Below are positions 16,683 to 25,739 of a stretch of 64,000 nt of DNA, piece by piece. A model generated the notes under the pieces. That model was given only the letters and a program-made list of their open reading frames with translations. It had not been told where the DNA came from and searched no databases. A program made the position numbers and the translations under genes. Numbering within the stretch: position 1 is the first letter of the stretch; each line of letters begins with the position of its first letter. The DNA is from Bog-473 sp963704355 (GTDB taxonomy: Bacteria > Actinomycetota > Acidimicrobiia > Acidimicrobiales > RAAP-2), in NCBI GenBank assembly GCA_963704355.1, contig OY969891.1, forward strand, positions 2,356,001-2,420,000, read 5' to 3'.

Positions 16683-16940
16683 GCGGCAACCGGAGCACCC
16701 GCCGTTGCCCCGAGTTGAAAGGAGCTGCCGATGCCATCGACAAGCTCGACCGAGGAGGCTGGTCCGCCGGGTTGAGCCGGCGTCACCGATATCGGCTTCG
16801 GTGACGCAGCAGGCGGCTCACTTGGCGTGAAGCCCGGCGTGTGTTTTTGGCCGCGCTTGTGCCGGTGCGTGTGCCGGCCGGCCGACAAGGCGGCCCCCGC
16901 ACCTACGACGCCGTAGGCGAGGACCCAAGAAGCCGCGAAC
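16683..16940 (+). ncRNA. Candidate structured RNA / leader region with a 14-codon ORF
   Basis: No known gene lies in 16508-17078. From 16683 the plus strand could form several stems: GGCAAC paired with the downstream GTTGCC; a nested element with GCCGGG (16766-16771) pairing CCCGGC (16833-16838), TGAGCC (16773-16778) pairing GGCTCA (16815-16820) and GCGTCACCGA (16780-16789) pairing TCGGTGACGC (16798-16807); and GGCCGCGCTTGT (16849-16860) pairing ACAAGGCGGCC (16884-16894). A 14-codon ORF at 16731 (MPSTSSTEEAGPPG) follows an AAAGGAG. I do not recognise a known riboswitch or RNA class. Strand and limits are guesses. Confidence 0.35.
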
Positions 16941-16963
16941 AGACAGAATCACTCAAACGAGTC

Positions 16964-16991
16964 AAGGACCGGCCCCAAAAGGCCGGTCCTT
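16964..16991 (+). terminator. Strong hairpin, probable transcription terminator
   Basis: AAGGACCGGCC (16964-16974) and GGCCGGTCCTT (16981-16991) form a perfect 11-bp stem with a six-base loop. It ends in a short T/C-rich stretch rather than a long U tract. It would end transcripts from the structured region upstream, before the Lon-substrate-domain gene. Confidence 0.65.
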
Positions 16992-17078
16992 CTCGCGTGC
17001 ACAGCTCGCCGCGAACCGCGGGAGTCCGAGCGCACGGCGCCTCGGTGCGGTCCGCCGAGGCCCGTGCCATGGTGGGTC

Positions 17079-17747
17079 ATGCCCGGTACGCGGTTGCCGA
17101 TGTTCCCCCTGTCCGCCGTGCTGTTCCCGCACGCCACCATGCCGTTGCACGTCTTCGAGCCCCGGTACCGGGCGATGATGCGCGACTGCCTCGAGGGGGA
17201 CCGGCGGTTTGGTGTCGTGCTGATTGAGCGCGGATCGGAGGTCGGGGGCGGAGATCAGCGCAGCGGACTCGGTACGCGCGGCATCATCACCAGGGCGGCC
17301 GAGCTGCCCGACGGCCGCTGGGTCCTCGAGGTCCGCGGCGAAGCCGTCATCGCGGTCAACGAGTGGCTCCCCGACGCCCCATACCCGGTCGCCCTGGTCA
17401 GCGACCCAGCCGCAGCCGCAGCCGGAGCGGCGGCCCCGGGCTCGGCCGCCGCCCCGAGTTCGCCTGCGTCGGATCCGGACCTCGTGCGCGCGGCGCAGCG
17501 CGTCCGTCGGGCGCGGGCCATGATCGCCGAACTCGGCGGAGGACCACCTCTGGCGCCCGACCTCGCGCTCGACGGCGGCGGCGACGTCGACGTGGCGTCG
17601 TGGCAGCTCTGCGCCGCGGCGCCGCTGAGCGCGTACGACGCGCAACGACTGTTGGCGGCAGCAGACGCGGCCCACCGCGTGGCGCGCTTGGCCGAGCTGA
17701 TGGACGCCCTGGAGCTCGATCTGCACCGCATGCACGACTCCGAGTGA
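17079..17747 (+). CDS. Lon protease substrate-binding domain protein (LON N-terminal-like)
   Basis: This 222-residue protein consists of the Lon N-terminal (PUA-like) domain without ATPase or protease parts. It opens LPMFPLSAVLFPHATMPLHV and continues with FEPRYRAMMRDCLEGDRRFGVV and LGTRGIITRAAELPDGRW. Stand-alone LON-domain proteins are widespread in actinobacteria and have no defined role; substrate or adaptor binding is inferred. An Ala/Pro-rich insertion lies around residues 110-130. The ATG at 17079 was chosen; a GTG five codons earlier is in frame. The TetR-type gene follows 62 bp later with its own promoter. Confidence 0.83.
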   Translation: MPGTRLPMFPLSAVLFPHATMPLHVFEPRYRAMMRDCLEGDRRFGVVLIERGSEVGGGDQRSGLGTRGIITRAAELPDGRWVLEVRGEAVIAVNEWLPDAPYPVALVSDPAAAAAGAAAPGSAAAPSSPASDPDLVRAAQRVRRARAMIAELGGGPPLAPDLALDGGGDVDVASWQLCAAAPLSAYDAQRLLAAADAAHRVARLAELMDALELDLHRMHDSE

Positions 17748-17772
17748 AACAGCCAAACGCTGTCGCAGCCTA

Positions 17773-17803
17773 TTGACAGTCCTGCTGCCAATTGAGCTAG
17801 CCT
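17773..17803 (+). promoter_or_regulatory. Promoter of the TetR-type regulator (TTGACA / TAGCCT)
   Basis: TTGACA (17773-17778) and TAGCCT (17798-17803) are separated by 19 bases. The GTG at 17810 begins 6 bases after the -10 element, so the transcript would start at or next to the start codon. Confidence 0.6.
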
Positions 17804-17809
17804 TCTACT

Positions 17810-18511
17810 GTGGTCGCGGTGTCCGCCGTATTGCACGCTCCCGAGTCGCTGGAACCCGGGCGGGCATTGGACGGCGAGACGGAAACGGCGGACTCCGGAG
17901 CGACCAGCACTTCCTCCACTGCTCCTGAGCCCACGGCCGACGGGCGCACCCGCCGCCGGCTGAACTCCTACGAACGTGCCGTCGACGCACTCCTCGATCT
18001 GATCGAGTCCGGCAACGAGGCCCCGACCGCCCAGCAGATCGCCGAGCGCTCCGGCATCTCGGTGCGCACGGTCTTCCGGCTGACCGAGGACATCGAGTCG
18101 CTCCACGCGGCCGCGGTACTCCGGCAGGTCCAGCGCACCGCTCACCTCTATGTGACCCTCCCGAGCACCGGCACCTTCGAGACGCGGCTGCACACCCTGG
18201 TGAAGAACCGGGTCACCGTGTTCGAGACCATCGCCCCGATACGTCGGGTGGCCGACCGCCTGGGCGCGACCTCGGTGCGCATCGCTGAAGGGCTGTCGCT
18301 GCACCACCTCATGCTGCGGACCCAGGTGGCGGAGGTCTTCGAGCGCGAGCTGAAGAGCCTGCCCCGGCACCGCCGGACCACCGCGCTCGATGCCGCCGAC
18401 GTCGCCGCCGGCTGGGAGACGTGGGACCAGCTCCGGCGGGGCAAGGGGCTGTCGGTGACGTCGTCCGCTCAGGTGATGGAGCTCTTGGTCGGGGGTGCGC
18501 TCCGCGGCTAG
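17810..18511 (+). CDS. TetR-family-like transcriptional regulator
   Basis: This 233-residue protein has a Ser/Thr/Ala-rich N-terminal tail of about 45 residues and then a helix-turn-helix of TetR type (LLDLIESGNEAPTAQQIAER, SGISVRTVFRLTEDIESL). An all-helical ligand/dimer domain follows. The ligand and targets are unknown. It is first in a rightward set with the DUF1330 protein and the sulfatase, which it may control. Promoter spacing suggests a leaderless transcript beginning at GTG 17810. Confidence 0.78.
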   Translation: MVAVSAVLHAPESLEPGRALDGETETADSGATSTSSTAPEPTADGRTRRRLNSYERAVDALLDLIESGNEAPTAQQIAERSGISVRTVFRLTEDIESLHAAAVLRQVQRTAHLYVTLPSTGTFETRLHTLVKNRVTVFETIAPIRRVADRLGATSVRIAEGLSLHHLMLRTQVAEVFERELKSLPRHRRTTALDAADVAAGWETWDQLRRGKGLSVTSSAQVMELLVGGALRG

Positions 18512-18588
18512 GCGGTGGGGCGCCCGTGGCCACGGGCGCCCCGGCCGCGCCAACGAGGGCGGGAGAAACACGCACAGGAAGGAGCGCC

Positions 18589-19056
18589 ATGGCCATCACC
18601 CCGACGAGGGAGCAGTTCACCGAGTTCGCGCACGGCACCAGGGAGGGCGAGGTGGTCATGATCAACCTCCTCCACTTCGCCCGGCCCGACGACGACGCCG
18701 AGGCCGAGGCCGCCAACGCCACCCCCGACCGCACGCCGGCAGGCGAGTCCAGCGGCGCCGGCGCCTACCGCGAGTACAGCGACCAGGTCATCAAGATGGT
18801 GGAGTCCCGGGGTGGCAAGGTCATCTGGACCGGGCGGCCGGAGAACGTGCTGATCGGTGACTCCGAGCACGATGCGTGGGACCTGGTCGCCCTCGTCTCG
18901 TACCCCAGCCGTTCCGCCTTCATCGAGATGGTCACTTCGCCCAAGTACGAAGAGGCGCACGAACACCGTGCCCGCGGCCTCGACCGCACCGTCCTCCTGG
19001 CGTGCGAACCCGTCCTCGACGCCCTCCCTTCCCGTGATGAAATCGCCGATGCCTGA
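18589..19056 (+). CDS. DUF1330-like protein
   Basis: This is a 155-residue protein with a ferredoxin-like alpha/beta barrel pattern of the DUF1330 type: VVMINLLHFARPDD, YREYSDQVIKMVESRGGKVIW, DLVALVSYPSRSAFIEMVTS, then YEEAHEHRARGLDRTVLLAC. The family function is unknown. The ATG has a good AGGAAGGAG Shine-Dalgarno sequence 5 bases upstream. Its stop overlaps the sulfatase start region (ATGCCTGA at 19049), indicating coupled translation with the sulfatase. Confidence 0.8.
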   Translation: MAITPTREQFTEFAHGTREGEVVMINLLHFARPDDDAEAEAANATPDRTPAGESSGAGAYREYSDQVIKMVESRGGKVIWTGRPENVLIGDSEHDAWDLVALVSYPSRSAFIEMVTSPKYEEAHEHRARGLDRTVLLACEPVLDALPSRDEIADA

Positions 19057-20689
19057 GCCCGCGACCCGCACCCCGCGGCGGCGCAACATTCTCTTCATCA
19101 CGTCGGACCAGCAGCGCTACGACAGCCTCGGCTGCAACGGCGGCACCGTCGCCCGCACGCCGGTCGTCGACCGCCTCGCCGCAGAGGGCATCAACTATCG
19201 CCGGGCCTACAACCAGAACACCGTCTGCATGCCGGCACGTTCGACCATGCTCACCGGCCAGTACGTGCGTACGCACGGCGTCGTGGCCAACGGCATCCCC
19301 CTGCCGGTCGATGCGCCGTCGGTGGCCCAGTACCTCCACGACGAGGCGGGCTACCGCACCGCGCTCCTCGGCAAGGCTCACTTCGAGCCTGGCTTCGACC
19401 CGCAGCTCCAGTTCGAGGAGAACGCGCGCGTCGCCCGCGGCGACACGGGGCCCTGGCGCGGCTTCGAGCGGTCGGAGCAGGCCATGCACGCGGCCGCGTG
19501 GGGTAACCATCCGATTGCGCACTACGGGCGCTGGCTCAAGGAACACCACCCCGAGCACTTGCACAGCTTCGCCGGCCTGCTCCAGGGCGAGCCCGGCGGC
19601 GACACCCTGGCTCCGGAGACGAAGAACAACCCGATCCCGCGGGAGTGGTACCACACCGACTGGGTCGCCGACCTGACCGTGGAGTGGCTCAACTCGCTTG
19701 GTGCGGACGAGCCGTGGTTCTGCTGGATGTCCTTCCCCGACCCGCACCACCCCTGGGACCCGCCGGAGTCCGAGCTCCACCGCGTGCCGTGGCAGGACCT
19801 CGACCTGCCGCCCGGCCACCCCGGCTCGGACGACGCCATCTGCAAGATCCTCGAGCGCAAACCCGCCCACTGGTTGGGCTTCTGGGACGGCAGCTTCCCC
19901 AACATGGAGGGCGGCCCGGCCTCGTTCGTGCCGTCCCGGCTCACCCATGACCAGATCCGCGAAGTCAACGCCAAGACGCATGTGATGAACGAGCTGATCG
20001 ACGAGGCGTGCGGCCGGGTGCTCGAGACGATCCGCCAGCGTGGCTGGGACGCGGACACAGACGTGATCTTCACGACGGACCACGGCGAGCTGCAGGGCGA
20101 CTACGGCCTCCTCTTCAAGGGGCCGTACCACACCGATGCTTTGATGCGGCTGCCCATGGTGTGGCGGCCGGCCCCGTCCGCCGGCGTCGCCGCAGCGGTG
20201 GTCACCGATCCGGTCGGGCAGGTCGACCTGGCGCCGACGTTCTGCGCCATCGCCGGGCTGGACCCCGCGCCGACGATGCAGGGCGACACCCTGCCCACGG
20301 CCGACGGCGCGCCGGGGCGAGTACGGGCGCTCTGCGAGTGGGACAGCCAGTTCCCCGGGTACGGCATGCACCTGCGCTCGCTCTATCGCGACGGGTGGCT
20401 CTGCACGGTCTACGAGCCGTCGACGGCCGGGCAGTCCAACGGGCTCGAGGAGACGTGGGGTGAGGCGGTGCTCAAGCCCTGCCCCGTCGTTTACGAGCGC
20501 ACGGAAGCGGGCCCCGGCGGTGTGGACATCGCGACGGGCGAGCTCTACAACGTCGAGGAGGACCCCCACCAGTTCGAGAACCTGTGGGACGAGCCCGGTC
20601 GTCGCGCCCGGCGCGACGACCTTGTGGCCGACCTCTACGCGTCGTTGCCGTCGGAAACCCGGTCGCTCAAGGTGGTGGCGCCCGCCTGA
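19049..20689 (+). CDS. Sulfatase (arylsulfatase / choline-sulfatase type, Cys-type active site)
   Basis: This is a 546-residue alkaline-phosphatase-superfamily sulfatase. NILFITSDQQRYDSLGCNGG carries the first metal-binding Asp residues. The formylglycine signature C-x-P-x-R-S is CMPARS with Cys60. VIFTTDHGELQGDYGLLFKG carries the second metal site. A formylglycine-generating enzyme would be needed elsewhere in the genome. No signal peptide is evident, so a cytoplasmic role such as sulfate-ester scavenging is likely. ATG 19049 is assumed; ATG 19037 is also possible. A GCCAGCCGGCTGGC palindrome (20707-20720) lies between this gene and the convergent hydrolase. Confidence 0.92.
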   Translation: MPEPATRTPRRRNILFITSDQQRYDSLGCNGGTVARTPVVDRLAAEGINYRRAYNQNTVCMPARSTMLTGQYVRTHGVVANGIPLPVDAPSVAQYLHDEAGYRTALLGKAHFEPGFDPQLQFEENARVARGDTGPWRGFERSEQAMHAAAWGNHPIAHYGRWLKEHHPEHLHSFAGLLQGEPGGDTLAPETKNNPIPREWYHTDWVADLTVEWLNSLGADEPWFCWMSFPDPHHPWDPPESELHRVPWQDLDLPPGHPGSDDAICKILERKPAHWLGFWDGSFPNMEGGPASFVPSRLTHDQIREVNAKTHVMNELIDEACGRVLETIRQRGWDADTDVIFTTDHGELQGDYGLLFKGPYHTDALMRLPMVWRPAPSAGVAAAVVTDPVGQVDLAPTFCAIAGLDPAPTMQGDTLPTADGAPGRVRALCEWDSQFPGYGMHLRSLYRDGWLCTVYEPSTAGQSNGLEETWGEAVLKPCPVVYERTEAGPGGVDIATGELYNVEEDPHQFENLWDEPGRRARRDDLVADLYASLPSETRSLKVVAPA

Positions 20690-20723
20690 GCCCAGTTTGA
20701 TTCAGCGCCAGCCGGCTGGCCTC

Positions 20724-21620
20724 TCAGCCGAGCGCGGGCAGTACCGCGTCGAGGAACCGCGCCGGCGCCTCGACCATCGGGTAGTGGCCGACCCGCTCGA
20801 GGCGGACCGCGGTGGCGTCGGGGCGCGCCGCCAGCAGCGTGTCGACCATGGACGGCACGGCGATGGGGTCGTCGACGCCCCACACGACGTGCAGCGGTGC
20901 CGGGTCGGACTCGATCGCCCCGGTGAAGCGGCGCTCGTTGGTCCGCCGCTCCTCGATGTAGCGGATCAGGCGCGGCAGCACGCGGTGCCCGTCGTCGTGG
21001 ACGATCTGCGCCGCCGCCGGCGGCACCGGGTCCTCGGGCCAGCCCTCGGGGATCTCCGGGGTGGCCGCGCTGAACGTGTCACGCAGGCTCCGGGTCAGGC
21101 TCGACGCGTCAATGGGGAGGCCCTCGGGGAGCAACGCGTCTGGCAGCGACAGCAGCAGTTGCTGGCCGTCGGTCAGGTGAGCCTGCTCGATGTAGATGCT
21201 CCCGTTGGTCACGACGCGCTGGGTCACCTCGACCGGCCAGCCGCCCTCGGCGCGGCGGGCCAGGAGCTCGCCGCCGACCGTGTCGCCCATGTCGTGGGTG
21301 AGCAGGGCCAGGCGGTCGAGGCCGAGCTCGGCGACGTACGCGGCGGCCAGGTCGGCCTGGAGCGCCATGGAGTAGGCGCGGTCGGGCTTGGCCGAGAGCC
21401 CGTAGCCGAGCATGTCGAACAGGAGCACCCGGCGCCCCGCCCGGAGGCCGTCGAGGACGGCGGCGTAGTCGAAGGACGACGTCGGGAAGCCGTGGAGGAC
21501 GAGCAGGGGCGGGCGGAGCTCGGGGCCGATCGCCGGCGCGTCAATGGTGAAGACGCGCGCACCGCAGAGTTGCCGGTGCCGCCCGATCGCGTCCCAGCCG
21601 GCGTTCGTCGTGATCGTCAC
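20724..21620 (-). CDS. Alpha/beta hydrolase, haloalkane dehalogenase / epoxide hydrolase-like
   Basis: This is a 298-residue alpha/beta hydrolase. PPLLVLHGFPTSSFDY gives the oxyanion-hole HG-x-P motif. The nucleophile elbow reads LLTHDMGDTVGG with Asp110, as in haloalkane dehalogenases and epoxide hydrolases rather than the serine hydrolases. A late VWGVDDPIAVP supplies an acid and RVGHYPMVEAP the catalytic His. The substrate is unknown. The GTG at 21620 overlaps the stop of the upstream frameshifted LLM gene by four bases, so the two were co-expressed. Confidence 0.85.
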   Translation of the reverse strand: MTITTNAGWDAIGRHRQLCGARVFTIDAPAIGPELRPPLLVLHGFPTSSFDYAAVLDGLRAGRRVLLFDMLGYGLSAKPDRAYSMALQADLAAAYVAELGLDRLALLTHDMGDTVGGELLARRAEGGWPVEVTQRVVTNGSIYIEQAHLTDGQQLLLSLPDALLPEGLPIDASSLTRSLRDTFSAATPEIPEGWPEDPVPPAAAQIVHDDGHRVLPRLIRYIEERRTNERRFTGAIESDPAPLHVVWGVDDPIAVPSMVDTLLAARPDATAVRLERVGHYPMVEAPARFLDAVLPALG

Positions 21621-22565
21621 GTGCCCGCCAGCTTGCTCACGACCGGCGCCAGGGTCTCCCAGGCGTCGGACTCGATCGACCAATAGGAGATCCCGTATTC
21701 GGCCCGCCGCCATTGAAGCTCCTCGACCATTTCGTCGAGCGTCCCGATCAGGGCGAGCGGCACGTGCAACGCGTCGGCCGGATCGATCCCGAACGCCGGC
21801 GCCATCTGGGCGGCCAGGCCCGGCGCGTCGTCGGTGACCATGACGAACCCGATGAGCGAGTTGAGCTCGAGGTCGTCGAAGCGGTCGCCCGCCGCCTCCT
21901 TCACCCAGGCCACCTTCGTGCGGGTGCGCTCGGGTGTGGCGTCGCCCGCCGTCTCGGGGCCACCCGCCCCTGCGCGCAGGTTCACGTTGATGCTCACGAT
22001 GTCCGCGTGCTGCGCCGCGAACGACAGCACCCTCGGGCCGCCGCCGCCAATGATGAGCGGCGGACCGGGTCGTTGCACCGGGCGCGGCGTAAGGGTGTGC
22101 CCGAGCACCTCGTAGTACTCGCCGTGGAAGTTGAAGGGGCCGTCGGTGCGCAGCAGGCCCTGGACGACCTTCACCGCCTCTTCGAACCGCGCCACCCGGA
22201 CGACCGGGTGGTCGTAGGGCAGCCCGGCGGCGTCGTAGTCGGTGCGTTTCCAGCCCGCGCCGAGGCTGAGCTCGAGGCGGCCGTCGCTGAGGAGGTCGAG
22301 CGTGGCTGCCTCCTTTGCCAGCACGAAGGGGTGCCGGTAGTCGTTGCAGAAGACCAGCGCCCCCATGCGGAGCGTGGTGGTAGCCGCCGCCACGGCGGCC
22401 AGGGCGGGGACCGGGGCCAACTGGTCGTCGAAGTGGTCGGGCATCAGCAGCGCGCTCGAAGCCCATGTCCTCCGCCTTGCGGGCCTGGTCGGCCCACGAG
22501 CGGGCGGAGCCGTCGGGCGCCTTGCTCAGCTGCGCGGCAAACCGGAATTTGCGGTCGTGTGCCAT
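21617..22565 (-). pseudogene. LLM-class F420-dependent oxidoreductase, interrupted by a one-base frameshift
   Basis: The protein begins MAHDRKFRFAAQLSKAPDGS and reads to KAEDMGFE in one frame. It continues from MPDHFDDQLAPVPALAAVAA to the end in another frame (ATG at 22444). Deleting one base within GCGC at 22451-22455 on the minus strand would give GFERLLMPDHFDD, as expected of LLM proteins of the TIGR03621 type. The remaining 275 residues look intact (FVLAKEAATLDLLSDGRLEL, SLGAGW, LIIGGGG). Either the gene is broken or the base is a sequencing error; conservation downstream favours an error or a very recent mutation. Confidence 0.75.
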
Positions 22566-22710
22566 GGCGCCATGCTGCCTCATCCCCGTAGCACCTGCTC
22601 AGTCGGCCGAGCCCGATCCGCCACCATGACCGTCCGCAGTAGCCAAACTGCCTCTCGTCGGGGAAGACTGCTCGGCGACATTGCGACAGACGGAGGGTGG
22701 GGAGCGGCGG

Positions 22711-24879
22711 GTGAGTTCTGTCCTGTTCAGGATCGGCGGGTGGTGCTTCCGGCACCGGTGGCGGGTGATCAGCACCTGGGCGCTGTTGATCGTAGCGCTG
22801 GTGTCGCTCGCCGTCGCGTTCAAGCAGCCCGTCAGCACGAGCGTCACCATCCCGGGCACCGAGGCGCAACAAGCTCTCGACCTCCTCAACCAGCAGTTCC
22901 CCGGGGCGGGCGGGGCGCAGGCGCAGGTCGTGTTCTCCGTTTCGGCCCCCGCCACCCTGACGACCCCGGCGACGCAACAGGCGGTCGAGGCAACGCTGGC
23001 CGGCCTCCGCAAGGACCCCCAGGTCGAGGCGGTGACCGACCCCTACACGTCCGGCGCCGTGTCGCATTCGGGGCGGATCGCCTACGCCATCGTCGCCTAC
23101 CCGGTGCCAGTGGGCAACGTCACCGCCGGCGCCAAGCACGCGCTGCTCAATTCGGGCGGGCCGGCCGAGGCCGCAGGGATCACCGTGAACTACGGCGGTC
23201 AGGTCGTCCAGGCGTCGACCGTGGCGGACACGGACGTCATCGGCATCGTCATCGCGTTCTTCGTGCTGCTGATCGGCTTCGCCTCGTTGCTCGCCGCGTT
23301 CGTGCCGCTTCTCGCCGCGATCGCCGGGGTCGTGGTGAGCGATCTGGCGATTCTCGCGCTCACGGCGGTGGTCAGCGAAACGACGACGACCTCTGTCCTC
23401 GCGGTCATGGTCGGGCTGGCGGTCGGCATCGACTACTCGCTTCTCGTCATGAACCGGTTCCGCCAGCAACTGGTCGCAGGCATGGAGCCGCCCGACGCGG
23501 CCGCCCTCGCCTCGGCTACGGCCGGAACTGCGGTCTGCGTCGCCGGCTCGACGGTGTTCGTCGCGATGGTGGCGCTGAGCATCGTCCAGATCCCCTTCCT
23601 CACCGTCATGGGCCTGTGTGCCGGCGGCGCGGTGGTCGTGGCCGTGACGGCGGCGTTGACACTGGTGCCGGCCCTGCTGAGCCTGACGGGATCTCGCCTG
23701 GTGACGACCCCGCGCGCCCGCCGGCGGATCGCGGCGGCCGACGAGCCCGGTTACCGCCCGCTCTCACGGCGTTACGTCGGGCTCCTCACTCGCCAACCGG
23801 TGCTCATCTTGCTGGCCGGGGTGATCCTCCTTCTGCTCGTGGCGTCGCCGGCGCTACACATCCGCCTGGGCCTACCGGACGCGGGTGCGCAGCCGACCAG
23901 CCAGACCACTCGCCGTGCGTACGACCTGATTTCCGAGGGATTCGGACCCGGCGCCAACGGGCCGCTCGTGGTGGTCGTCTACGCACCAGGCGGGTTCAGC
24001 CCCACCCAGACCCAGGCATTGACGAGCTACTACCAGAAGATGAAGGCGCATCCGCCTCCAGACGTCGCTTCAATCGGCCAGCCCATCCCCAACCCGAAGC
24101 ACGACCTTGTCGTCGTCAGTGTCGTCCCCAAGACCGGGCCGAACAGCGCGACGACCGGACAGCTGATCAACTCCATCAACCAGGTGGCGGCGGAGGGCCA
24201 GAAGCAGTACGGGCTCCAGACGTACGTCACCGGGCAGACCGCGCTGAACATCGACATCTCATCGAAGCTCTCGGCCGTGCTCCCGCTGTACCTCGCCGTG
24301 ATAGTCGTCCTGTGTGTGCTGCTGCTCTTCGTGTTGTTCCGCTCCGTCCTCGTCCCCATCAAGGCGGTCCTCGGCTACGTGCTCAGCGTCCTCGCCGCGC
24401 TCGGAGCGGTGACCTTCGTGTTCCAGGACGGCCATCTGGACGGGTTGTTCGGCGTCGCCAGTGCCGGGCCGATTCTCAGCTTCCTGCCCATCCTCCTCAT
24501 CGGTGGCCTCTTCGGTCTGGCCATGGACTACGAGGTGTTCCTGGTCTCGCGCATGCGCGAGGAATTCGGGCACGGCGAAGACGCTCGGGCGGCCGTCGTG
24601 GACGGCTATCGCGGCAGCGCGAAGGTCGTGGTGTCCGCGGCGATCATCATGATCTCGGTCTTCGCCAGCTTCATCTTCACCCCCGACCCGATCACGAAGT
24701 CTCTTGGCTTCTGCCTGGCCATCGGAGTGCTGATCGACGCATTCGTCGTACGGATGACGATGGTCCCCGCGGCCATGACACTGTTCGGCCGGGCCGCCTG
24801 GTGGCTGCCGCGACGCTTGAACGGCGTGCTGCCCGACCTCGACATCGAGGGCAACCGGGTGGCTGCGGCCACGCACTAA
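22711..24879 (+). CDS. MMPL/RND-family transporter
   Basis: This is a 722-residue integral membrane protein with duplicated halves, each one helix plus an extracytoplasmic domain plus a five-helix bundle. Conserved Asp-Tyr motifs occur in both halves: VGLAVGIDYSLLVMNRFR (about residue 250) and FGLAMDYEVFLVSRMREEFG (about residue 610). These carry the proton-relay residues of MMPL transporters, which export lipids or siderophores to the cell envelope. GTG 22711 after a GGGGAG-type sequence was preferred to a TTG ten codons earlier. No lipid-biosynthesis partner gene is adjacent. It is divergent from the frameshifted LLM gene. Confidence 0.9.
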   Translation: MSSVLFRIGGWCFRHRWRVISTWALLIVALVSLAVAFKQPVSTSVTIPGTEAQQALDLLNQQFPGAGGAQAQVVFSVSAPATLTTPATQQAVEATLAGLRKDPQVEAVTDPYTSGAVSHSGRIAYAIVAYPVPVGNVTAGAKHALLNSGGPAEAAGITVNYGGQVVQASTVADTDVIGIVIAFFVLLIGFASLLAAFVPLLAAIAGVVVSDLAILALTAVVSETTTTSVLAVMVGLAVGIDYSLLVMNRFRQQLVAGMEPPDAAALASATAGTAVCVAGSTVFVAMVALSIVQIPFLTVMGLCAGGAVVVAVTAALTLVPALLSLTGSRLVTTPRARRRIAAADEPGYRPLSRRYVGLLTRQPVLILLAGVILLLLVASPALHIRLGLPDAGAQPTSQTTRRAYDLISEGFGPGANGPLVVVVYAPGGFSPTQTQALTSYYQKMKAHPPPDVASIGQPIPNPKHDLVVVSVVPKTGPNSATTGQLINSINQVAAEGQKQYGLQTYVTGQTALNIDISSKLSAVLPLYLAVIVVLCVLLLFVLFRSVLVPIKAVLGYVLSVLAALGAVTFVFQDGHLDGLFGVASAGPILSFLPILLIGGLFGLAMDYEVFLVSRMREEFGHGEDARAAVVDGYRGSAKVVVSAAIIMISVFASFIFTPDPITKSLGFCLAIGVLIDAFVVRMTMVPAAMTLFGRAAWWLPRRLNGVLPDLDIEGNRVAAATH

Positions 24880-24952
24880 AGAGGGGATCACTGCCGCATT
24901 TCTGGCCGCTGGAGCAGCGGGGAACGGTGTCGACCGGCCAGACTGGTGGCCC

Positions 24953-25729
24953 ATGGGTGATGCAGCCACGTTCCGACTCGATGGCCACGTGGCCACCATC
25001 ACCTACAACCGACCCGACGCTCTCAACGCGATCAATGGCGAGATGAGGCGCGACCTCAACGACGCCTTTTCGCGGTTCCGTGATGACGAGGACGCCTGGG
25101 TGGCGATCGTCACCGGTTCGGGTCGGGCTTTTTGCGCCGGAGCGGACCTGCGGCAGGGAGCTGGGTCAACGGGGGAGTTCGCGGGAACCTTCTGGGAGAA
25201 GCCGACGCTGAATTCCTTTGAGAGCGGCTGGGAGATCTTCAAGCCCGTCATTGCTGCCGTGAACGGGTACTGCCTCGGTTACGGGCTCACGCTCGCGACC
25301 TGGTGCGATTTCGTTCTCGCGAGTGACCGAGCCGAGTTCGGTCTTCCCGAGGTGAACCTCGGGGTCCCTGCGATTGTGGCGTCGATACGCCTGCCGCAGC
25401 GCATCAACTGGGCCGATGCGATGGAGCTGTTGCTCACCGGAGAGCGCATCGATGCCGAACGGGCCCACGCCATGGGTCTGGTCTGGAAGGTCGTCCCCCA
25501 TGAAACGCTGCTCGAAGAGGCCAATGCACTGGCGCGACGCCTTCTCAGCGGAGCGCCCCTGGCTCAGCGAGCCATGAAGGAGATGGCGATGCGGACTCGG
25601 CATATGGCAGCGCTCGAGGCCATCCGCTTCGGCGAGACGATGCGACAGGTCGTCGGCGGGACCCACGACGCGGCGGAAGGCTTTCGGGCCTCGAGCGAGC
25701 GCCGCCCGCCGCGTTGGACCGGGCGATGA
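24953..25729 (+). CDS. Enoyl-CoA hydratase/isomerase (crotonase) family protein
   Basis: This is a 258-residue crotonase-fold protein: VATITYNRPDALNAI at the N-terminus, the oxyanion-hole segment SGRAFCAGADLRQG, PVIAAVNGYCLGYGLTLATW, and FGLPEVNLGV. In true hydratases the second segment normally reads GGGCELA with a catalytic Glu; here the Glu position is Thr (GYGLTLA), while the later Glu (LPEVNL) is present. It may thus be an isomerase, hydrolase or other crotonase. It ends 10 bp before the convergent YCII gene. Confidence 0.86.
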   Translation: MGDAATFRLDGHVATITYNRPDALNAINGEMRRDLNDAFSRFRDDEDAWVAIVTGSGRAFCAGADLRQGAGSTGEFAGTFWEKPTLNSFESGWEIFKPVIAAVNGYCLGYGLTLATWCDFVLASDRAEFGLPEVNLGVPAIVASIRLPQRINWADAMELLLTGERIDAERAHAMGLVWKVVPHETLLEEANALARRLLSGAPLAQRAMKEMAMRTRHMAALEAIRFGETMRQVVGGTHDAAEGFRASSERRPPRWTGR

Positions 25730-25739
25730 AGGGGGTCCG

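Noticed and set aside
16731..16775. 14-codon ORF considered as a modified-peptide precursor
   Set aside because: No maturation enzyme is adjacent and the sequence MPSTSSTEEAGPPG matches no precursor type I know; it is kept only as part of the structured region.
22344..25046. A 900-codon plus-strand frame across the MMPL gene
   Set aside because: Composition is arginine-rich and patternless, while the overlapping frame encodes a clear MMPL transporter.
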